A DNA stretch of 5,097 bases, taken from the NCBI GenBank assembly GCA_028679405.1, contig JAJRBP010000104.1, forward strand, positions 1 to 5,097. The letters run 5' to 3'. The position numbers and the translations under genes were made by a program. The stretch's first letter is position 1; each line of letters begins with the position of its first letter. The notes under the pieces are model-generated. The model saw nothing but the letters and a program-made list of their open reading frames with translations. It ran no database searches and was not told the DNA's origin. This stretch comes from Methanoregulaceae archaeon. Lineage in GTDB: Archaea > Halobacteriota > Methanomicrobia > Methanomicrobiales > Methanospirillaceae. Below are positions 1 through 4,690 of the stretch, piece after piece.

Positions 1-40
1 TAGGAGACGGGAGCCCGGGCGAAATAAATGTACTGAAATA

Positions 41-110
41 GATTTTCCCCAGTATTCTCTGGAAAATCCGCCCATGCGGGAGAGTGACAAAAGATCAAAC
101 CGCAGATCTT
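41..110. repeat. Two inverted repeats in the leader of the C45-like gene
   Basis: The first inverted repeat pairs 41-52 with 59-68 around the loop TATTCT. It has ten base pairs and a two-C bulge. The second pairs AAGATC (91-96) with GATCTT (105-110) around an eight-base loop. A weak 4-5 bp hairpin (CCGC/GCGG, 68-79) lies between them. They may be structures in a 5' leader if transcription starts near an AT-rich stretch at 21-30, or the end of a transcript that begins outside the window. No known riboswitch consensus was recognised. The repeats are seen directly; any function is inferred. Confidence 0.4.
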
Positions 111-138
111 ATCGGCTGAAAAATCCCCCAAACCTCTT

Positions 139-1398
139 ATGAAACTCGTCTCCTTTCTCCTCGCCCTTTCCATCCTCATCAGTACCGCCTCAGCATTCAC
201 GATCCCGTGGGCAGGCCCTGTCACCAGTCCGGCAGCCACCGGGCTCGTGCCCGTCGCCTCGTTCGAAGGCGGGCACCGGTTCAGCGCCGGGGACTACCCG
301 GTCGTCGTCCTCTCCGGCACCTACCGGGAGATGGGCCGGCAGTACGGTGCCCTCATGAAGACCGAGCTGAACGACGAGTACCGGTTCATCCTCGAAGGCC
401 TTGCGAAGAGGGGTTACACGAAGGAAGATATCCGCTCCATGGGGCGGGAAGCGGCCGTGCTCTACCCGGAGCGGCAGATGGAGATCTTCTCCGGCATGGC
501 CGAGACCTCGGGCCTGACCGTGGACGATTTCCTCGTCCTGTACAATGGCCCGGCCCTCTACCTCACCCTCCCCCGAGTTTCGGCTTCCTGCTCGTACCTC
601 GCCGCCTGGGGTGATTACACGAAAGACGGCTCGGCCGTGGTCTCCCGCAACTGGGACCTCGGCGATGTCATGCTCCCCTTCGTCCCCTGGCACGTCCTCG
701 TCGTATACCGTCCCTCCGACGGCAGCAACGGGGTCGCGACCTTCGGGCCGGCGGGGACGCGGCACGAGACCCTCGTGAACAGTAAAGGCCTCTTCATCGC
801 GGACGACAACGCGGGATTCCTCGAAGAGGCTCCCGATATCAGGCCTGATATCGTCTCGGAGTTCTTCCGCCTCATGCTCGACTATTCAGACCTCGACGGG
901 CTCACTACCGGTCTTCGCGGCACCCGGCCGAACCTCGCCTGGATCGTGGACGTTGCAGGACCGGACAACGCATACGTATACGAGGTGACCACCACCGAGA
1001 TGAAACCGCGGACCGGCGACGGCGTCGTCGCGGCGGCCAACCATTTCGTGAACGAGTCATGGAACATGACCACCCCACTCCCCGACCACTCGGTCTCGCG
1101 GTATGAGAACCTCCTCAGCCAGGCCGGAGAGGCGAAGGGGTCCATCGATGCCGCGAAGATGATGGCGATCCGCGATGTCCCTTGGGAGAACGGCGGGGCG
1201 ACCTTCGTGCACTCGGTCCTTTCGCCGGACTATCCGGACGAACGGTTCTCGACCATCCACCAGGTCGTGTTCGCGCCGAAGTTAATGACGCTCTCGCTGA
1301 AGGTGCCGGGCAGGAACTGGCAGGAGATCCGGCTCGGCTCCCTGTTTGGTGACATGTCTGCGGGAAGGCCCCTCTGTTTTCCCGGGCTGTTCAAATAG
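139..1398 (+). CDS. Secreted C45 / choloylglycine-hydrolase-like Ntn hydrolase
   Basis: A 419-residue protein resembling the C45 peptidase/acyltransferase superfamily (acyl-CoA:6-aminopenicillanate acyltransferase-like, linear amide C-N hydrolases). These enzymes mature by self-cleavage to expose an N-terminal cysteine that attacks amide bonds. Residues 1-19 form a signal peptide with a likely cut after the run ending STASA, so the enzyme should act outside the membrane. The N-terminal GTYREMGRQYG segment (60-70) is typical of the family. Cys151 in SCSYLAAWG is the probable nucleophile, followed by RNWD (170-173) and NHF (301-303), matching the conserved Arg/Asp and Asn positions. The length suits the family. 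The ATG directly precedes the signal peptide. No Shine-Dalgarno is visible before it; a weak TATA-like CTTAT at about 108-112 would fit a leaderless mRNA. The substrate cannot be predicted. No partner gene is adjacent. GC is high (about 65% by a spot count). Confidence 0.85.
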   Translation: MKLVSFLLALSILISTASAFTIPWAGPVTSPAATGLVPVASFEGGHRFSAGDYPVVVLSGTYREMGRQYGALMKTELNDEYRFILEGLAKRGYTKEDIRSMGREAAVLYPERQMEIFSGMAETSGLTVDDFLVLYNGPALYLTLPRVSASCSYLAAWGDYTKDGSAVVSRNWDLGDVMLPFVPWHVLVVYRPSDGSNGVATFGPAGTRHETLVNSKGLFIADDNAGFLEEAPDIRPDIVSEFFRLMLDYSDLDGLTTGLRGTRPNLAWIVDVAGPDNAYVYEVTTTEMKPRTGDGVVAAANHFVNESWNMTTPLPDHSVSRYENLLSQAGEAKGSIDAAKMMAIRDVPWENGGATFVHSVLSPDYPDERFSTIHQVVFAPKLMTLSLKVPGRNWQEIRLGSLFGDMSAGRPLCFPGLFK

Positions 1399-1410
1399 CG
1401 GGGAAAAGAA

Positions 1411-1554
1411 GGCGCGATGATCAGGGTGCCTTGCGTTGAGCACGCCGAGGAGGGTCCCGAGCGAGGCGATGGAGAGTGCCACCCACCGGTAGGAATCGCT
1501 CGCGGTTCCCTTTCCTTCTCCCTTCGTCCCTTCCGTTCCCTGTCCTGTGTCCGT
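1411..1554 (-). pseudogene. Decayed N-terminal remnant of a DHA2-type MFS transporter
   Basis: Read on the minus strand, this stretch encodes a polar Gly/Glu/Lys-rich lead-in followed by YRWVALSIASLGTLLGVLNA (1491-1432). This closely resembles the start of helix 1 in EmrB/QacA-type (DHA2, 14-helix) major facilitator drug exporters. Removing one G at 1429-1430 restores the frame and gives STLIIA, the next part of the same family motif (commonly NSSI-hydrophobic-ALP). Similarity stops near 1411, fifteen bases from the stop of the C45-like gene. The natural start appears lost: codon 1554-1552 is ACG, directly followed by Asp-Thr-Gly, and it sits 8 bases after a GGGAG ribosome-binding-like sequence (1567-1563), as if ATG had mutated to ACG. 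Only about 47 codons of a gene normally near 480-550 codons remain, so it cannot make a transporter. Family assignment is from memory of the motif. The lost start and inserted base are inferred by comparison with it. Confidence 0.62.
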
Positions 1555-1655
1555 AGTGTATTCTCCCTGTGATCCCGAGGAAATGATAAACAAACCTCGT
1601 CGGGCGGCAGTCTGGATGTGCCGTAAAGTATCGTACTATTCCATTTCAAGCCTGA

Positions 1656-1796
1656 TTAAGTTCTGTGAGACGGGAACAGGTATGCCTGCGGATAGCAGAC
1701 ATGGAGCCCCATGAAAACGTAGATGAATACCCCGGTGGCACCGAAAAGACCTGGATACTCACCCGGCAGGCTGTGTGAAACTCCCGGACCGCTCAC
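1656..1796 (-). CDS. Possible 46-residue hydrophobic peptide (speculative)
   Basis: A minus-strand ORF starting with GTG (1796-1794) and ending with TAA (1658-1656). Its middle (residues 16-35, GLFGATGVFIYVFMGLHVCY) is hydrophobic enough for one membrane helix. The signals ahead of it are good: AGGTG (1808-1804) at 7 bases spacing resembles the methanogen Shine-Dalgarno, and a TATA-like AAAAATTAT (1847-1839) would place the transcript start about 20 bases before the GTG. Against it are its short length, the lack of any recognised family and its position in a decaying intergenic region next to a pseudogene. It may itself be a remnant or a chance ORF. Confidence 0.25.
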   Translation of the reverse strand: MSGPGVSHSLPGEYPGLFGATGVFIYVFMGLHVCYPQAYLFPSHRT

Positions 1797-1838
1797 GGCT
1801 CTCCACCTTCCCGATCAGTGGTATCGTTCACGGGCGGT

Positions 1839-1847
1839 CATAATTTT
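1839..1847 (-). promoter_or_regulatory. TATA-like element, minus strand
   Basis: The minus strand reads AAAAATTAT, AT-rich in otherwise GC-rich DNA. Its centre at about 1843 predicts transcription starting near 1817, just before a Shine-Dalgarno-like AGGTG and the GTG of the small ORF at 1796. It lies about 50 bases from the plus-strand TATA box, forming a possible divergent promoter pair. The opposite strand reads as a T5 run, so it could instead end a plus-strand transcript. Confidence 0.3.
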
Positions 1848-1890
1848 TCTGGAATTTTTGCGACCGTCGTGTTCCATCGGGGGAATAATC

Positions 1891-1900
1891 AATATATATT
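1891..1900 (+). promoter_or_regulatory. Archaeal TATA box of the four-helix membrane protein gene
   Basis: The decamer AATATATATT is a strong archaeal TATA box preceded by purine-rich sequence (GGGGGAATAA) that could serve as the TFB-recognition element. Its centre lies about 25 bases before the ATG at 1920. Archaeal transcription usually starts 25-27 bases after the TATA centre, so the mRNA should begin at or next to the start codon. There is no Shine-Dalgarno between the box and the ATG, which agrees with a leaderless message. Confidence 0.75.
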
Positions 1901-1919
1901 ACCCTGCCGATTGTCACAC

Positions 1920-2288
1920 ATGGCAGAAAGACCAATGGGTGTAACCATTATCGGGATCCTCTGGATTATTGCAGGGCTGCTCTGGATCTTTGCCGGTATT
2001 GTCGGTGGAGCCGTGCTCGCCGTGATCGGCCTCGGTGCGATCGGAGCGGCACTGGGGGTCATCTTCTTCGTCATCGGGATCATCGACATCCTTCTCGGGA
2101 TCGGCTGCTTCATGGGCTGGGGCTGGGTCTGGACGATCGGTGTCATCTTCATGATCCTCAACCTCATCATCGGGCTCATTTCCCTGTTCGGAAGCCCGGT
2201 CACCGGAGTGATCACCATCATCATCGCCATCATCGTCCTCTGGTACCTCTTCCAGCCGAACGTGAAGGCGTACTTCGGGAAGACCTGA
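1920..2288 (+). CDS. Small four-helix integral membrane protein, function unknown
   Basis: A 122-residue, very hydrophobic protein with about four predicted membrane segments (roughly residues 8-30, 33-62, 68-90 and 93-111). It has a short polar N-terminus (MAERPMG) and a C-terminal tail with the pattern WYLFQPNVKAYFGK. The opening RPMGVTIIGILWIIAGLLW and the closing YLF-P-VKAYFG pattern resemble small uncharacterised membrane proteins common in methanogens and some bacteria, but I know no function for them. The ATG at 1920 was preferred over an in-frame ATG at 1818 because the TATA box at 1891-1900 lies between the two, and the upstream extension is not hydrophobic or family-like. It appears to be transcribed alone, ending at a T7 run. 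A cytoplasmic-membrane location is inferred from hydrophobicity. Confidence 0.85.
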   Translation: MAERPMGVTIIGILWIIAGLLWIFAGIVGGAVLAVIGLGAIGAALGVIFFVIGIIDILLGIGCFMGWGWVWTIGVIFMILNLIIGLISLFGSPVTGVITIIIAIIVLWYLFQPNVKAYFGKT

Positions 2289-2292
2289 AACC

Positions 2293-2299
2293 TTTTTTT
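2293..2299 (+). terminator. Oligo-T terminator after the membrane protein gene
   Basis: Seven T residues begin five bases after the TGA stop. Archaeal RNA polymerase stops efficiently at T-rich runs in the non-template strand without a hairpin. The run therefore probably ends the single-gene transcript and separates it from the merR-type gene downstream. Confidence 0.6.
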
Positions 2300-2337
2300 G
2301 CAGGAGCCGCCGGGGACCTCCTGGAGCGAAGACAAAT

Positions 2338-2374
2338 TCCGCCGCTGCAGGTTATCCTGCCTGAGTCCGGCGGA
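2338..2374. repeat. Nested inverted repeat between membrane protein and merR genes
   Basis: An outer perfect 7 bp pair (TCCGCCG 2338-2344 with CGGCGGA 2368-2374) encloses an inner 5 bp pair (GCAGG 2347-2351 with CCTGC 2356-2360) around the loop TTAT. The two stems are joined by an asymmetric interior loop. It sits after the T7 terminator and about 80 bases before the merR start. It could be a protein-binding site or an RNA hairpin. No role can be assigned from sequence alone. Confidence 0.45.
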
Positions 2375-2393
2375 TATCCCCCCAGCAGGAACC

Positions 2394-2437
2394 CTCCCCC
2401 GGGTGAGAGAAAAACCCACTATATCCCCGGGGAGATA
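2394..2437. promoter_or_regulatory. Candidate merR promoter with two CCCCGGGG-core palindromes
   Basis: Two related near-palindromes occur here: CTCCCCCGGGTGAG (2394-2407) and TATCCCCGGGGAGATA (2422-2437). Their centres are 28 bases apart. The second overlaps a short TATA-like CTATAT (2419-2424), whose position predicts a transcript starting about 5 bases before the ATG at 2453. MerR-family proteins bind as dimers to palindromes and often control their own gene, so these are plausible operators, but that link is inference. The GGGGAG at 2429-2434 is 18 bases from the ATG, too far for a normal ribosome-binding site. Confidence 0.4.
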
Positions 2438-2452
2438 ATCCTATGACGTACC

Positions 2453-3298
2453 ATGCCGTCCGACCGGATCACGATCGGGAGGTTCTCGAGCCTCACCTAC
2501 CTCTCGCAGAAAGCGCTCAGGCACTATGACCGGAAAGGTATCCTTGTCCCGGAAATCAAGGACAGGTTCACCGGGTACCGCTATTACACCGTGCAGCAGA
2601 TAGGGGACGCGCTGAAGATCAAGACCCTCTGCTCCCTCGGGTTCGGGCTCGCCGAAGTAGGGAAGATCCTCTCGGCACTTTCTGCCCGTGACGAGGCGAC
2701 GGTCAGGCAACTCATTGCCAGGCGCCAGAAAGAAGCGGTGTCCGAGATCGAACGGCTGGAGAAGATCACGTCTCTGCTCATCGGGGACAGGGATTTTTCG
2801 GAGTTGTTTGCAATGAACGTATCAGAACCAGTCGTCAAGGATATCCCGGCCATGAGAGTGATCTCGGGCCGGAGGACGGGGACCTATGAAGAGGTCTGTT
2901 CCGGTGTTTCGACCGCATTGATGGGGATTATTTTCTCGCCCGAAAACCGGAGGAACGGGGTGACGATCACCGGCCCCTGCATGTCGCTCTGCTATGATGG
3001 CGATTACCGCGAGACCGACGCCGACATCGAGATGGCAATACCGGTCCAGGGGCAGGTGGAAATCCCGGACCCGTCGTTCTCGGTCAGGACCCTTCCCGCA
3101 GCCAGGGTGGTTTCCGTCATCTACAAAGGCCCCTACGAGCACGAGGGGTTCGCGGTCGCGTTCGGGAATGCGTTCAGGTTCGCGGCAGAGAAGGAACTGG
3201 AGACGACCGGGCCCGACCGCCAGGTCTACCTGAACGATCCCGGCACGACGCCCGCCCAAGAACTGCTGACCGAGGTGCAGATCCCGGTCACCGGGTAA
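2453..3298 (+). CDS. MerR-family regulator with GyrI-like effector-binding domain
   Basis: A 281-residue transcription factor of the BmrR/BltR architecture. Residues 6-75 form the MerR winged helix-turn-helix: TIGRFSSLTYLSQKALRHYD is the recognition region, and the wing carries the usual FTGYRYYT. A helical linker (about 78-118) with charged heptad-like spacing should form the antiparallel dimer coiled coil. Residues 125-280 are a GyrI-like small-molecule domain, shown by YEEV (145-148), DADIEMAIPV (189-198, with the conserved Glu that contacts ligands in BmrR), VIYKGPYE (222-229), VYLNDP (258-263) and the closing ELLTEVQIPV. Such proteins sense hydrophobic or cationic compounds and often control efflux genes. 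No intact efflux gene is adjacent, although an MFS remnant lies about 0.9 kb upstream. The ligand is unknown. The ATG directly precedes the DNA-binding domain with no upstream in-frame alternative. The protein is intact. Confidence 0.9.
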   Translation: MPSDRITIGRFSSLTYLSQKALRHYDRKGILVPEIKDRFTGYRYYTVQQIGDALKIKTLCSLGFGLAEVGKILSALSARDEATVRQLIARRQKEAVSEIERLEKITSLLIGDRDFSELFAMNVSEPVVKDIPAMRVISGRRTGTYEEVCSGVSTALMGIIFSPENRRNGVTITGPCMSLCYDGDYRETDADIEMAIPVQGQVEIPDPSFSVRTLPAARVVSVIYKGPYEHEGFAVAFGNAFRFAAEKELETTGPDRQVYLNDPGTTPAQELLTEVQIPVTG

Positions 3299-3400
3299 TC
3301 CACTTTCCGAGTCGTTCTTTTCCGGCGAAGCGATCGAATCTCCCCGGTTCCTGCTTTCAAACGGGCAAAAACAGGGGTGTTTCCACGTATCAGGACAGGA

Positions 3401-3416
3401 GCCCGGGCCTTTTTTT
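3401..3416 (+). terminator. GC palindrome plus T7 terminator after the merR gene
   Basis: The perfect palindrome GCCCGGGC (3401-3408) is followed by C and then T7 (3410-3416), about 110 bases after the merR stop. It lies between the two convergent genes and should stop plus-strand transcription before it runs antisense into rsgA. The T run is the part expected to matter in an archaeon; the palindrome is too short for a stable looped hairpin. Confidence 0.5.
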
Positions 3417-3445
3417 ATCACACACAATTGACGGTAATTATAATC

Positions 3446-3450
3446 AAAAA
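3446..3450 (-). terminator. Weak T5 terminator after rsgA
   Basis: On the minus strand a T5 run occurs 20 bases after the rsgA TAA stop, in an AT-rich stretch (3420-3475). It is the nearest T run and a reasonable end point for the rsgA transcript, though five Ts is short and no hairpin supports it. Confidence 0.3.
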
Positions 3451-3469
3451 TCAAGCATAGTTAGATCCA

Positions 3470-4522
3470 TTAAAAATCCCCCTTCCCCTTTTTGATCTCC
3501 TTTGAGAGTTTCGTGATTCCTTTCCACCGCTTTCGTTCGGACCGTACCAGCCCTATATCGGCTTTCTCATGCTCGAATGCAAGTTCCCGCACGAGCCGGC
3601 GATAATTTTCCAGCCGTGATGATGAGAGTGTCCCGCTCCCCGCTGCTTCCAGCACGGCACAGCCTGGCTCCTTCTCGTGCCGGCAGTCCGAGAACCGGCA
3701 CCCGGCTGCAAGTTTCAGAATATCCGGAAATGTTTCTGAAATGCCGGCTGATGCCGTGCCAATGCCAACCTCCCTGAGCCCGGGATTATCGATCATGAGT
3801 GCTCCGCTCTTCATAACGAAGAGCTGCCGGACGGTTGTGGTATGCCGGCCTTTCCCATCATAGTCGCGGATAACGGAGGTTTCCTGGACAGGCCGGTCCA
3901 GCAGCCGGTTGATCAACGTGGATTTGCCGACACCGGATGAACCGATGAGTACGATCGTTGTGCCGGATGTAAGGAACGGTTCGAGCCTGACGATCCCATA
4001 ACCACTGATGGCACTCACTGGAATCACCGGAATACCGGATGCGACCGGGATAATTTCATCGGTGAGAACTGCAGGGTCATCCGCAAGATCGGATTTGTTA
4101 ATCACGATCACCGGTTTTGCACCAGACGCATGGGCGATTGTAAGGTACCGTTCGATCCTCCGTGCATTGAGGTCATGACCGGCTGCCGTGACTATGAACA
4201 CGATATCAATATTGGCTGCAACGATCTGGTCTGTGCCTTCTTTCCCCGGAGTTCCCCGTGTGAACACAGATTTCTGCGGCAGAATATCAACGATCGTGGA
4301 GGAGCCGGCTTCCGGCTGGTGGAGCAGCACGATAAAATCGCCCACTGCGGGGAAGCGACCGAGCTTACGCAGGGCTCCGGAGATCCCGGCCGTAACAAAT
4401 CCCCCCTCGATAAAAACATCCCAAACGGTTTTCTGCCGGCAGGCCACGCGGCCGGGCATATAGGGTCCGGTATATTTCAGAAACACCCGCGTATGTTCAT
4501 CTGTCCAACCAAGCTGTTTCAT
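3470..4522 (-). CDS. rsgA: Ribosome small-subunit-dependent GTPase RsgA (YjeQ/YloQ)
   Basis: A 350-residue circularly permuted GTPase. In bacteria RsgA binds the 30S subunit near the decoding centre and uses GTP hydrolysis to check and release late assembly factors. The order here is diagnostic: an N-terminal OB-fold-like region (about 20-95), then G4 NKSD (142-145), G5 SA (170-171), G1 GSSGVGKS (194-201), the G2 region KGRHTTT (224-230) and G3 DNPG (245-248). A C-terminal zinc finger with Cys275, Cys280, His282 and Cys288 and a basic tail follow. G3 has Asn where DTPG is usual. The start at 4522 gives the family's typical opening KQLGW. In-frame starts at 4567 (ATG) and 4645 (GTG) exist, but a TATA-like element at 4574-4566 overlaps or follows them, so they would not be on the message. 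GC is about 50% by spot counts against about 65% in the C45-like gene. With the bacterial nature of the family, this suggests past transfer. Confidence 0.93.
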   Translation of the reverse strand: MKQLGWTDEHTRVFLKYTGPYMPGRVACRQKTVWDVFIEGGFVTAGISGALRKLGRFPAVGDFIVLLHQPEAGSSTIVDILPQKSVFTRGTPGKEGTDQIVAANIDIVFIVTAAGHDLNARRIERYLTIAHASGAKPVIVINKSDLADDPAVLTDEIIPVASGIPVIPVSAISGYGIVRLEPFLTSGTTIVLIGSSGVGKSTLINRLLDRPVQETSVIRDYDGKGRHTTTVRQLFVMKSGALMIDNPGLREVGIGTASAGISETFPDILKLAAGCRFSDCRHEKEPGCAVLEAAGSGTLSSSRLENYRRLVRELAFEHEKADIGLVRSERKRWKGITKLSKEIKKGKGDF

Positions 4523-4565
4523 GGTATAGAAATGCCCATCCCCGCATCCGGAATCAGATTTGTTC

Positions 4566-4574
4566 ATTTTAAAA
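4566..4574 (-). promoter_or_regulatory. TATA-like element of rsgA
   Basis: The minus strand reads TTTTAAAAT after CAGG. Its centre at about 4570 predicts a transcript starting near 4544 and a leader of about 20 bases before the ATG at 4522. The leader would carry GGGGATGGG (4543-4535), a poor Shine-Dalgarno match 12 bases from the ATG. The placement favours 4522 over the upstream start codons. Confidence 0.45.
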
Positions 4575-4621
4575 CCTGAACTAATTGCAGAAAAGGTGGC
4601 CCGCAGGGTGACAAGTGGTTT

Positions 4622-4645
4622 GTGGTCGTGATCGCTCACCACCAC
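4622..4645. repeat. 24-base imperfect palindrome upstream of rsgA
   Basis: GTGGT (4622-4626) pairs with ACCAC (4641-4645) and GTGA (4628-4631) pairs with TCAC (4636-4639). A single C/C mismatch separates the two stems and TCGC forms the loop. It lies between the lipoprotein terminator and the rsgA TATA element, about 50-75 bases upstream of the latter. It could be a regulator-binding site, but nothing else supports this. Confidence 0.35.
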
Positions 4646-4668
4646 ATCAGAACCAGGAAGGATGTTTT

Positions 4669-4676
4669 AAAAAAAA
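4669..4676 (-). terminator. Oligo-T (T8) terminator after the lipoprotein gene
   Basis: The minus strand has eight consecutive Ts starting 14 bases after the TGA stop (preceded by CACCC). This is the longest T run in the window. It should end the lipoprotein transcript, making rsgA a separate unit despite the shared strand. Confidence 0.65.
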
Positions 4677-4690
4677 GGGTGAAAGGTTTC

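Larger units (their letters stand above)
1399..1919. other. Intergenic stretch with gene remnants and divergent promoters
   Basis: No intact large gene lies here. The stretch contains a decayed MFS transporter 5' end on the minus strand (1411-1554), whose coding strand is purine-rich between about 1503 and 1545 and so appears as a pyrimidine tract on the plus strand. It also holds a doubtful small minus-strand ORF (1656-1796) and two back-to-back TATA boxes (1839-1847 minus, 1891-1900 plus). A plus-strand reading frame at 1723-1944 has no family resemblance and no hydrophobic or domain pattern, and I do not regard it as a gene. No tRNA or other structured RNA was recognised. Confidence 0.6.

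Noticed and set aside
10..20. GGAGCCCGGGC repeated at 3398-3408
   Set aside because: An 11-base GC-rich match around a common palindrome; likely chance in GC-rich DNA, with no shared context beyond the match.
190..875. Long minus-strand open frames opposite the C45-like gene
   Set aside because: Arg/Gly/Pro-rich antisense shadows caused by high GC codon use; no domain seen.
1503..1545. Pyrimidine-rich tract on the plus strand as a possible triplex or terminator
   Set aside because: It is explained by the Gly/Glu/Lys/Thr-rich lead-in codons of the MFS remnant on the other strand, and it has no long T run.
1818..1919. Longer N-terminus for the membrane protein from the ATG at 1818
   Set aside because: The strong TATA box at 1891-1900 lies inside this extension, and the extra residues do not look like part of the protein.
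1723..1944. Plus-strand open frame of 73 codons
   Set aside because: No family resemblance, no Shine-Dalgarno or TATA box at the right distance, biased towards Pro/Arg; it overlaps the promoter and start of the four-helix protein gene in another frame.
1889..2419. Minus-strand frame of 176 codons opposite the membrane protein
   Set aside because: A Met/Pro/Ile-rich mirror of the Ile/Gly-rich coding strand with no recognisable domain.
4130..4579. Plus-strand frame of 149 codons opposite rsgA
   Set aside because: It lies wholly over a well-supported GTPase coding region in the opposite direction and shows no domain.
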